Positions 56,975 to 64,000 of a DNA stretch of 64,000 nucleotides are shown here, in pieces. The position numbers and the translations under genes are program-made. Numbering within the stretch: position 1 is the first letter of the stretch; the number at the start of each line of letters is the position of its first letter. Source of the stretch: Marivirga arenosa (GTDB lineage Bacteria; Bacteroidota; Bacteroidia; Cytophagales; Cyclobacteriaceae); assembly GCF_030503895.2 (NCBI RefSeq), contig NZ_CP129970.2, positions 1-64,000 of the forward strand, given 5' to 3'. The notes beneath the pieces were generated by a model. That model was given only the letters and a program-made list of their open reading frames with translations, searched no databases and had not been told where the DNA came from.

Positions 56975-57136
56975 AATAGTCAAATGATCAATAACATGAG
57001 AAATATTGATGTTTATAATGCCAATGGCGTTAACCATTTGGAAGTAGGCAATCATCCAAGAATGACTGAAATATTAAATCAGATTTTTGATAGACCGGAA
57101 GGATCAGTTTTTTTTAGAGAAGAAAGAAGAAGATGA
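56975..57136 (+). pseudogene. Lipase C-terminal fragment 2 (duplicated tail)
   Basis: The second duplicated tail: from the ATG at 56984 it encodes 50 residues, identical to fragment 1 through NQIFDR but with a different end (PEGSVFFREERRR). The stop overlaps the start of lipoprotein copy 3 as ATGA, the usual sign of translational coupling. The open frame and the coupling argue that it might be translated. Confidence 0.72.
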
Positions 57137-58311
57137 AGTTTTATTTAATTCTATTTTACACGAGCTTTTTATGCTCGTGTAATTTTTTTGAAAGCGCAAA
57201 TCCTGAAGTTAATTACCCTCCAATTTGGGAGTATGATTTTAATATTGGGTATTTTTCTAGCATTGACCCTATTTTATATGTAGATAAAGTTATTTATTCA
57301 GGACTTGATGAAAAAAGAAAAGATTTTCTTGCCAATAGTACCTTATTGGCGTTTGACAAAGAAAACGGGATTATTAAATGGGATTGGAGTGATACGATTG
57401 ACCCTCCCGATGATAAATTTCATTATGAAAGTCAATATGTAGTAAATAATAATCAACTATTCATTTCGACTGGTGCGAATTACAGCATTGATTTACAAAC
57501 AGGTAAAACTCTATTTTCGGACGAAAACAGAGATGAACCAAGCGGAGGTTTAATGTTTTATAACCACAAGAATATGTTATACAGTTCTTTTCGAAATGAG
57601 CTCAATACTTTAATAAAATATACAGACTTTGATAGTTTTACTTGGACTACACTTTTTCAAGTTGAACGAAATGATAGTGTTGCTTATACATTTTACAATA
57701 TACTACCAGATACTTATCAGGAACAAGTGCTTCACTTTCCAATAACAAAATACGAGAACGACAAATTACTTCCCGGAATCATTAAGTACGATTTAAATTC
57801 AAACAGTATAATAAAAGAAAAAATTATTGAAGTTTCAGAGTCTGGACGTTTTATTGACAACTTTAGTACTATTATCGATAATAAAATTTTTCTTCCGTGT
57901 AATGGTATTGTCATTTGTGTTAGGTCAAGTGACGGAGAATTAATATGGGAAACCCCAGTAAATGGAAATACTAGCCGCTCTGGCATCATGTATGCAGACA
58001 ATAAAATCTTTGTCAATACAGAATTTCAGCTCTATGCGCTGGATGCGGAAACAGGTAATATCTTATGGCAGATAGATAGTAGTGCCGGTAGTAGAATGCA
58101 AGAGCATAAAGGAGTGGTGTATTATACTGATGGCATTTCACTGCGTGGAGTTGATGCTGTTTCCGGAGAAGTACTCTTAGAGATGGAAGCACCTTCCAGA
58201 GCTACTGATGATGGCGCTTTCTTTCAACCAGTACTGACCATTGACCATGAAAATGATAGAATTTATACCGCCAGTTATACACATGCCTATTGTTATCCAA
58301 CTTTGAGATGA
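57133..58311 (+). CDS. PQQ-like beta-propeller lipoprotein, copy 3
   Basis: The 392-residue paralogue has the lipobox FLCSCNFF. Its N-terminal blade (YPPIWEYDFNIGYFSSIDP) is shared almost base for base with copy 4, but its middle region (about residues 75-275, for example GANYSIDLQTGKTLFSDENR) is unlike the other three. The constant C-terminal third begins around SRSGIMYADNK. A hairpin in the signal-peptide codons is followed by seven T, so transcription may be attenuated there. Function is unknown. Confidence 0.85.
   Translation: MKFYLILFYTSFLCSCNFFESANPEVNYPPIWEYDFNIGYFSSIDPILYVDKVIYSGLDEKRKDFLANSTLLAFDKENGIIKWDWSDTIDPPDDKFHYESQYVVNNNQLFISTGANYSIDLQTGKTLFSDENRDEPSGGLMFYNHKNMLYSSFRNELNTLIKYTDFDSFTWTTLFQVERNDSVAYTFYNILPDTYQEQVLHFPITKYENDKLLPGIIKYDLNSNSIIKEKIIEVSESGRFIDNFSTIIDNKIFLPCNGIVICVRSSDGELIWETPVNGNTSRSGIMYADNKIFVNTEFQLYALDAETGNILWQIDSSAGSRMQEHKGVVYYTDGISLRGVDAVSGEVLLEMEAPSRATDDGAFFQPVLTIDHENDRIYTASYTHAYCYPTLR
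57156..57189 (+). promoter_or_regulatory. Hairpin plus T run at the start of copy 3 (possible attenuator)
   Basis: TTACACGAGC (57156-57165) pairs perfectly with GCTCGTGTAA (57173-57182), loop of seven, followed by TTTTTTT (57183-57189). The form is that of an intrinsic terminator, but it lies inside the signal-peptide codons. Relative to copy 1, one T-A pair is changed to C-G on both arms. Confidence 0.5.
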
Positions 58312-58327
58312 AAAACTGGGGGAAGAA

Positions 58328-58483
58328 AATAGTCAAATGATCAATAACATGAGAAATATGGATGTTTATGATGCCAATGGCGTCAACCATTTGGAAGTAG
58401 GCAATCATCCAAGAATAACTGAAATATTAAATCAGATTTTTGTTTTAGGAGAAAACACTCCTTTTCATAGACCTATTAGATGA
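58328..58483 (+). pseudogene. Lipase C-terminal fragment 3 (duplicated tail)
   Basis: The third duplicated tail: from the ATG at 58337 it encodes 48 residues, MINNMRNMDVYDANGVNHL, then EVGNHPRITEILNQIF and a distinct end VLGENTPFHRPIR. It is closer to the real lipase at YDANG than fragments 1 and 2. The stop lies four bases before copy 4. Same interpretation as the other fragments. Confidence 0.72.
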
Positions 58484-58487
58484 TTTT

Positions 58488-59666
58488 ATGTGGAAAATGA
58501 TATTAATATTTAGCTGCATGAGCTTAATTAGCTCATGTCACTTGTTTCAAAAGCCAGAGAACAAATTGTTATACCCTCCAATTTGGGAGTATGATTTTAA
58601 TATTGGGTATTTTTCTAGCATTGACCCTATTTTATATGTAGATAAAGTTATTTATTCAGGGCTGGATGAGAAGAAAAATGACTTCTCAGCCAATAGTACT
58701 TTGGAAGCGTTTGATAAAAAAAACGGAAGATTAATATGGAAATGGGCTGACAATATTCCAGAATCCTTTGATAAATTCAAACATACAGATACATGGCATA
58801 TTCATGCAGGCTTCCTCTATATTTCTTCGGGTTGGGAATATGCAATCAATATAATGAATGGAACTACACGCTTTAGTCATAATTCTCAATTCTTTGGAGG
58901 AAAAAGTATTGTCGGTTACGAAGAAGTAATATTTACTAGATTTACATTTGAAGATTATTCGCGAGAAACAGTATATTTTTCGAAATCTGATTTTAATTGG
59001 AACGAATTAATTGCCTTTAATAACAATGATTCGATAAGATACTACATAGACCATTTGATAATTGATGGAGTTGACTTATTGATTCCTGTATTAAGAGGAA
59101 GACAAAATTTTGAACCAGGAGAACTTATATTTTTAAAGTACAATATTTTTAAAAAACAATTCACAGCACAAGACACAATAATTTTGGATAAAGAGCGAAA
59201 TAGATTCATTGATGCTCCTCCAGTCCTGACCGAAAATTCTCTTTATCTATCCTTGAATGGAACTGTTGTGTGTGTTAATAAAAATAATTTCACTATAATT
59301 TGGCAACGCGAAACAAATGGTAACAGCAGTAGATCGGGCATTATGTATGCAGACAATAAGCTCTATGTCAATACAGAATTTCAGCTCTATGCACTGGATG
59401 CGGAAACAGGTAATATCTTATGGCAGATAGATAGTAGTGCCGGTAGTAGAATGCAAGAGCATAAAGGAGTGGTGTATTATACTGATGGCATTTCACTGCG
59501 TGGAGTTGATGCTGTTTCCGGAGAAGTACTCTTAGAGGTGGAAGCACCTTCCAGAGCTACTGATGATGGCGCTTTCTTTCAACCAGTACTGACCATAGAC
59601 CATGAAAATGATAGAATTTATACCGCTAGTTATACACATGCCTATTGTTATCCAACTTTGAGATGA
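58488..59666 (+). CDS. PQQ-like beta-propeller lipoprotein, copy 4 (mosaic)
   Basis: The 392-residue paralogue has the lipobox CMSLISSC. Its sequence is a mosaic. Signal-peptide codons resemble copy 1; about 58571-58660 (YPPIWEYDFNIGYFSSIDP and after) is essentially copy 3; from KKNDFSANST on it is nearly identical to copy 1 (visible difference: AGFL for ADLL). The frame is intact and all blade motifs are kept. The stop is followed immediately (no gap) by the beta-barrel gene. Confidence 0.87.
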   Translation: MWKMILIFSCMSLISSCHLFQKPENKLLYPPIWEYDFNIGYFSSIDPILYVDKVIYSGLDEKKNDFSANSTLEAFDKKNGRLIWKWADNIPESFDKFKHTDTWHIHAGFLYISSGWEYAINIMNGTTRFSHNSQFFGGKSIVGYEEVIFTRFTFEDYSRETVYFSKSDFNWNELIAFNNNDSIRYYIDHLIIDGVDLLIPVLRGRQNFEPGELIFLKYNIFKKQFTAQDTIILDKERNRFIDAPPVLTENSLYLSLNGTVVCVNKNNFTIIWQRETNGNSSRSGIMYADNKLYVNTEFQLYALDAETGNILWQIDSSAGSRMQEHKGVVYYTDGISLRGVDAVSGEVLLEVEAPSRATDDGAFFQPVLTIDHENDRIYTASYTHAYCYPTLR

Positions 59667-60203
59667 ATGAAAAAAACTATATCCTGTATATTATTAATTT
59701 TAAACTGTTCCTTCGCTTCTGCCCAAAGTGAGACAAGTAATCTTTTAAGACCAAAAGCCTCTATCCAAATAGGTTCAGGGTTTCCAGGGATTTTACTCAT
59801 AGACGAATTAACTACTGATAAGCGTTTTGATAGAATTGCCATACCTCTCATTTCGCTCTCATTTAATTACAAACTAAACTCAAGGCTTTCATCAGGCATC
59901 TACTTTGGCATCGAACATGAAAAGCAGTCAGGAACTATTATAAATTTTGAAGGACCTACTATTTCCACAGTCAGTGGTATCTACTTAAATTATCATTTAA
60001 AAAGAAAAAGGAATTTAAGTTTATTTGATCCTTATGTAGGTCTTTCAGTTTTTTATTACTCCTTGGAGAAAGTAATATCATCACCTATCATTCCCTCTCT
60101 TAGAATAGGATTTAACTTTTTCGGTAAAAATAAGATTTTTGGAAACCTTAATATCGGTACCGGGGTTGCACTTGGAGAATTTAGTATAGGTTATCATCTA
60201 TAA
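59667..60203 (+). CDS. Small outer-membrane beta-barrel protein
   Basis: The 178-residue protein has a signal peptide (about residues 1-19, ending ASAQS) and alternating amphipathic strands (PLISLSFNYKLNSRLSSGIYFGIE, IYLNYHLKRKRNLSLF) ending GEFSIGYHL with the hydrophobic penultimate pattern of outer-membrane barrels. It resembles the general porin/OmpW-size barrels of Bacteroidota; no specific family is certain. It starts on the base after the stop of copy 4, so it belongs to the same transcript, and is followed by a terminator. Confidence 0.75.
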   Translation: MKKTISCILLILNCSFASAQSETSNLLRPKASIQIGSGFPGILLIDELTTDKRFDRIAIPLISLSFNYKLNSRLSSGIYFGIEHEKQSGTIINFEGPTISTVSGIYLNYHLKRKRNLSLFDPYVGLSVFYYSLEKVISSPIIPSLRIGFNFFGKNKIFGNLNIGTGVALGEFSIGYHL

Positions 60204-60267
60204 TTTATTTTTTTTCAACTAGTTAAACGACATAAGCAATTTTATAAATTATTATTTGTGTCAAACC

Positions 60268-60300
60268 AAAAAAGCACGGCTTCCACCGTGCTTTTCTTTT
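60268..60300. terminator. Bidirectional terminator after the lipase-lipoprotein cluster
   Basis: AAAAGCACGG (60270-60279) pairs perfectly with CCGTGCTTTT (60286-60295), loop of six, with A-rich sequence before and T-rich sequence after. It separates the cluster from the convergent icmF gene. Confidence 0.9.
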
Positions 60301-60343
60301 ATTTATAATCTAGGTTCTAGGTTCTAAACTCTAGAATCTAAAC

Positions 60344-63300
60344 CTACATATTTCTACGGTATTGGCCACCAACCTCGAACATTGCGTTCGTAATCTGACC
60401 TAACGAACAGAATTTGGTAGCCTCCATTAATTCAGAGAATAAATTTTTATTCTTTATGGCAGCATCCTGCAATTTATTTAGACTTTCTTGAGCTTCTTTC
60501 TCAAATCTATCATTCAATAAACGAAGTGTTTCAATTTGATATTCTTTTTCTTCTTTTGTGGCTCTAATTACTTCACCAGGAGTTACAGTTGGTGATCCTT
60601 TTGAATTTAAGAAGGTATTGACTCCTATGATCGGATATTCACCCGTATGCTTTAAAGTTTCGTAATACAAGCTCTCTTCCTGAATCTTTCCACGCTGATA
60701 CATAGTTTCCATTGCACCAAGCACCCCTCCCCTTTCAGTTATTCTATCAAATTCTGTCAATACCGCTTCTTCAACTAAATCAGTTAATTCTTCAATGATG
60801 AATGACCCCTGAATCGGATTCTCATTCTTAGCCAATCCTAATTCTTTATTAATAATCAGCTGAATTGCCATAGCTCTACGAACTGAGTTCTCTGTAGGCG
60901 TTGTAATCGCTTCATCATAAGCATTGGTATGCAATGAATTACAGTTGTCATATATGGCATATAAAGCCTGGAGAGTCGTTCTTATATCATTAAAATCAAT
61001 TTCCTGAGCGTGTAAGGATCTACCAGAAGTTTGGATGTGATATTTCAACATCTGCGCTCTAGCATTTGCTCCGTACTTTTGTTTTAAAGCTTTAGACCAA
61101 ATTCTTCTCGCAACCCGACCGATAACAGCATATTCAGGATCAATACCATTAGAAAAGAAGAATGATAGGTTTGGACCAAATTTATTAATGTCCATTCCTC
61201 TACTTAAATAATATTCTACATAGGTGAATCCATTCGCTAAGGTGAAAGCTAATTGTGTAATTGGATTTGCACCAGCCTCCGCAATATGGTATCCTGAAAT
61301 AGAAACAGAGTAGAAATTACGTACCTGATTTTCAATGAAATATTCCTGAACATCCCCCATTAAACGTAGAGCAAATTCAGTAGAAAAAATACAGGTATTT
61401 TGTGCCTGATCTTCTTTTAAGATATCTGCCTGAACAGTACCACGAACAACCGCCATTGTTTCTGCTTTTATCTTCTCGTAAGTATCTTTAGGTAAAACTT
61501 GATCACCTGTAACACCTAAAAGCATTAAGCCTAATCCATTATGGCCTTCTGGTAATTCACCTCTATATTGTGGACGATCTGCTCCTTTTTCTTTGAAGAT
61601 TTTGTCAATTTTTTTATTGACTTCATCTTCCATTCCATTTTCCTTAATATACTTTTCACATTGCTGATCAATGGCAGCATTCATGAAGAAGCCCAATAAC
61701 ATTGGTGCAGGACCGTTGATGGTCATGGATACTGATGTCATAGCATGTGCCAAATCAAAGCCTGAGTAAAGCTTTTTAGCATCATCCAAACAGCAGATGC
61801 TTACCCCTGAATTACCAATTTTACCGTAAATATCAGGTCTGTAATCCGGATCATTACCGTATAGCGTTACTGAATCAAAGGCAGTAGAAAGACGTTTAGC
61901 CGGCATATCCATACTTACATAATGAAAACGCTTATTAGTTCTTTCAGGCCCACCTTCACCTGCAAACATACGCGTTGGGTCCTCTCCTTCTCTTTTAAAA
62001 GGATAAATTCCTGCCGTGTATGGAAATTCACCGGGTACATTTTCTTGTAAATTCCAACGTAAAAGATCACCCCAACTCTTATACTTTGGAAGTGATACTT
62101 TCGGAATCTGCGAATGAGATAATGATTCGGTATGCGTTTGAATCTTAATCTCTTTATCCCTTACCTTAAATGAATAAATTGGGTCTTTATACTTTTGAAC
62201 CTTATCGCCCCATTCTTCAATTAATAATTTGTTCTTAGGGTCGAAATTAAGCTCTTCTTTAGCATAGGCTTCTTCCAGACCTTTAATCAATCGATCTTTA
62301 TCCTCAAGATCTGATTCTTTTAAAGTATCAATAGACTTTCTATAACCGTATAATTTATCGGCTACAGCAGCCTGATCTTCCACCCATTGATCGTAACCTC
62401 TGTTATTTTCAGAAATCTCAGACAAATAACGAGTTCTATTTGGTGGAATGATGAATACCTTTTCAGACATCTCATCTGTAATTTCAAAAGTAGATTTCAA
62501 ATCAGCACCTGATTTTTCTACTACCTTATCCATTAAGGTTTTGTATAAGGAATTAGTCCCTGGATCGTTAAACTGAGAAGCAATTGTACCATAAACTGGC
62601 ATATCATCTACTTTTGCATCCCATAGCCCATGGTTTCTTTGGTATTGTTTCTTTACATCCCTCAAAGCATCTAAAGCCCCACGCTTATCGAATTTGTTTA
62701 AAGCGATGATGTCCGCGAAATCCAGCATATCAATTTTTTCCAATTGAGTTGCTGCTCCATACTCTGGTGTCATCACATACAAAGAGGCATCAGAATGATC
62801 TAATATTTGAGTATCAGACTGACCAATCCCAGAAGTCTCCAAAATAATTAAATCAAATTGAGCGGCTTTTAATATAGACACCGCATCTTTCACGTATTTG
62901 GAAATAGAAAGATTACTCTGACGAGTCGCTAATGAACGCATGTACACTCTTTCGTGATTAATCGCATTCATTCTAATTCTATCTCCTAATAAAGCACCAC
63001 CTGTCTTACGCTTTGAAGGATCAACTGAGATGATCCCTATATTTTTATCTTTAAAATCAATTAAAAACCTTCTTACCAATTCATCTACCAATGAGGATTT
63101 ACCGGCTCCACCAGTACCCGTTATTCCTAAAACTGGTACAGAAAGGTCCTTCGCTTTTTCTCGTATTTTTTCTAGTTCAGCATTGGAAGCATCCGGAAAG
63201 TTTTCAGCAGCAGATATTAATCTGGCAATTGCCTTCACATCCTTTTTATCGATTCTTCCTACTTCACCATTTAAATTCTCCCCTGTTGGGTAATCACTTT

Positions 63301-63733
63301 GTTTTACTAAATCATTGATCATCCCTTGCAATCCCATCTCACGACCGTCATCAGGAGAATAAATTCTGGCAATTCCATAATCATGAAGCTCTTTAATCTC
63401 TTCAGGAAGGATAACTCCTCCTCCACCTCCAAAGATTTTTATATGGCTTGCTCCCTTTTCCTTTAATAAGTCATACATGTATTTGAAATACTCAGTATGT
63501 CCACCTTGGTATGATGTCATTGCGATAGCTTGAGCATCTTCCTGTATAGCCGTGTTCACAACTTCTTCTACCGATCGGTCATGACCTAAATGAATTACTT
63601 CACAGCCAGTAGATTGTATGATTCTACGCATCACGTTGATGGCAGCATCGTGACCATCAAAAAGTGAGGCAGCCGTTACAATACGGACATTATTTTTAGG
63701 TTTATAAGGAGCTTCAGTTTTATATGCAGACAT
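60344..63733 (-). CDS. icmF: Fused isobutyryl-CoA mutase (B12-binding + G-protein chaperone + mutase)
   Basis: The 1129-residue protein has the IcmF order of domains. An N-terminal cobalamin-binding domain has [15 protein letters not shown] (axial His28). A MeaB/ArgK-like GTPase has Walker [14 protein letters not shown] (about 203-215), [10 protein letters not shown] and LNKFDKRGA (NKxD). The C-terminal catalytic barrel has [21 protein letters not shown] and [10 protein letters not shown]. IcmF interconverts isobutyryl-CoA and n-butyryl-CoA, some with isovaleryl/pivalyl-CoA, using adenosylcobalamin. Length is near the usual 1090-1100. It is monocistronic here. Methylmalonyl-CoA mutase is excluded by the internal GTPase. 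Confidence 0.95.
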   Translation of the reverse strand: MSAYKTEAPYKPKNNVRIVTAASLFDGHDAAINVMRRIIQSTGCEVIHLGHDRSVEEVVNTAIQEDAQAIAMTSYQGGHTEYFKYMYDLLKEKGASHIKIFGGGGGVILPEEIKELHDYGIARIYSPDDGREMGLQGMINDLVKQSDYPTGENLNGEVGRIDKKDVKAIARLISAAENFPDASNAELEKIREKAKDLSVPVLGITGTGGAGKSSLVDELVRRFLIDFKDKNIGIISVDPSKRKTGGALLGDRIRMNAINHERVYMRSLATRQSNLSISKYVKDAVSILKAAQFDLIILETSGIGQSDTQILDHSDASLYVMTPEYGAATQLEKIDMLDFADIIALNKFDKRGALDALRDVKKQYQRNHGLWDAKVDDMPVYGTIASQFNDPGTNSLYKTLMDKVVEKSGADLKSTFEITDEMSEKVFIIPPNRTRYLSEISENNRGYDQWVEDQAAVADKLYGYRKSIDTLKESDLEDKDRLIKGLEEAYAKEELNFDPKNKLLIEEWGDKVQKYKDPIYSFKVRDKEIKIQTHTESLSHSQIPKVSLPKYKSWGDLLRWNLQENVPGEFPYTAGIYPFKREGEDPTRMFAGEGGPERTNKRFHYVSMDMPAKRLSTAFDSVTLYGNDPDYRPDIYGKIGNSGVSICCLDDAKKLYSGFDLAHAMTSVSMTINGPAPMLLGFFMNAAIDQQCEKYIKENGMEDEVNKKIDKIFKEKGADRPQYRGELPEGHNGLGLMLLGVTGDQVLPKDTYEKIKAETMAVVRGTVQADILKEDQAQNTCIFSTEFALRLMGDVQEYFIENQVRNFYSVSISGYHIAEAGANPITQLAFTLANGFTYVEYYLSRGMDINKFGPNLSFFFSNGIDPEYAVIGRVARRIWSKALKQKYGANARAQMLKYHIQTSGRSLHAQEIDFNDIRTTLQALYAIYDNCNSLHTNAYDEAITTPTENSVRRAMAIQLIINKELGLAKNENPIQGSFIIEELTDLVEEAVLTEFDRITERGGVLGAMETMYQRGKIQEESLYYETLKHTGEYPIIGVNTFLNSKGSPTVTPGEVIRATKEEKEYQIETLRLLNDRFEKEAQESLNKLQDAAIKNKNLFSELMEATKFCSLGQITNAMFEVGGQYRRNM

Positions 63734-63794
63734 ATTTTTAGTCGTTTATTTCCAAGTACGAAATTACAATAATTAAGCTAAAGATTAAAGCTAT

Positions 63795-63814
63795 TACCGA
63801 ACATTCGTTAGGTA
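63795..63814. promoter_or_regulatory. Inverted repeat upstream of icmF (possible TetR-type operator)
   Basis: TACCGAACATTCGTTAGGTA is an imperfect palindrome (arms TACCGAAC and GTTAGGTA, one mismatch), about 62 bases before the icmF start and upstream of a TAATTTCG element on the minus strand (complement of 63759-63766). The form resembles TetR-family operators that control acyl-CoA genes. The regulator is not in the window. Confidence 0.35.
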
Positions 63815-64000
63815 TGAATAATCCAAAAATTATATTTTAAACTACCTATAAAAGGCTTAGTTAATGATAGGTAAATTATAAGCTTACCAAGCTTTTATTT
63901 GCTATAAAAATCATAACACAGCCCTCTATTAACAAATGATAATATCTGTGAATCAGAATATTGCTTAATTTTATAAGCTATAAAATCAAATTATAAACAT

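Larger units (their letters stand above)
54278..59666 (+). repeat. Four-unit tandem array: lipase 3' tail + propeller lipoprotein
   Basis: The unit is about 1.35 kb and consists of roughly 150 bases homologous to the lipase 3' end followed by a lipoprotein gene. Unit 1 begins inside the real lipase gene. The lipoprotein starts lie at 54402, 55780, 57133 and 58488. Within units the last third of the lipoprotein gene and most of the tail are nearly identical, while the middle parts differ. This gives alternating constant and variable blocks. Confidence 0.95.

Noticed and set aside
60310-60344. Five consecutive degenerate heptamers (CTAGGTT, CTAGGTT, CTAAACT, CTAGAAT, CTAAACC) recalling telomere-like repeats
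   Set aside because: Too short and degenerate, on what looks like an ordinary chromosomal segment next to a terminator; most likely replication slippage.
1-64000. tRNA or rRNA genes
   Set aside because: No cloverleaf-like or rRNA-like sequence was recognised in the intergenic regions by eye; a covariance-model scan was not possible here.

Overview
The window looks like a chromosomal segment from a low-GC member of the Bacteroidota, most likely a marine Cytophagales bacterium of the Marivirga type. The order is an inference and the genus is a guess. Support comes from two giant secreted proteins ending in type IX secretion (T9SS) type A sorting domains, Bacteroidota-type promoter elements (TAnnTTTG/TAATTTCG), and lineage-typical families: DUF3822 beside coaD, GSCFA, a bVLRF1-like protein, a CzcA-TolC fusion and a PID-CTERM-like small protein. 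Several starts are TTG or GTG.

Layout. 1-7396: 3' part of a giant T9SS adhesin with an 855-bp in-frame tandem repeat. 7587-12849: citrate synthase, acyl-CoA-binding protein, class III aminotransferase, a Vms1/VLRF1-like putative release factor, a TlpA-like thioredoxin and an AlkB-type hydroxylase. 12857-14255 (minus): MFS transporter and PspC-domain protein. 14401-19651: abundant OmpA/TPR lipoprotein, pyruvate dehydrogenase E1 beta, and an ECF sigma / anti-sigma-like / DUF4097-like operon. 19705-22068 (minus): DUF1573 protein, RecD-like helicase and PaaI thioesterase. 22111-24922: NUDIX, pseudopilin-like protein, DUF3822, CoaD and a very acidic small protein. 24960-28536: HMG-CoA lyase, Wzx-like flippase and DegT aminotransferase. 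28710-35219: PfkA, then overlapping GSCFA, YyaL-like and PriA genes. 35265-40096 (minus): a second T9SS protein with a small PID-CTERM-like partner. 40103-40705: a non-coding gap. 40706-50827: fumarylacetoacetase, a palindromic intergenic element, ValS and a heavy-metal efflux operon. 50860-51792: RlmF. 52103-60203: a lipoprotein, a secreted lipase, four tandem PQQ-propeller lipoproteins and a beta-barrel protein. 60344-63733 (minus): IcmF.

Most of the window is ordinary core metabolism and housekeeping. The exception is 52-60 kb. A Sec-exported lipase with a Ser-Asp-His triad is followed by four tandem paralogous beta-propeller lipoproteins. Each extra copy is preceded by a duplicated fragment of the lipase 3' end that keeps the catalytic-His segment but has a different extreme C-terminus. 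The lipoproteins have variable N-terminal parts and nearly identical C-terminal parts, and copy 4 is a visible mosaic of copies 3 and 1. This looks like a recombining cassette array. The most attractive reading, which is only an inference, is a lipase effector with a diversified set of lipoprotein immunity or partner proteins. It is the best candidate here for an undescribed system.
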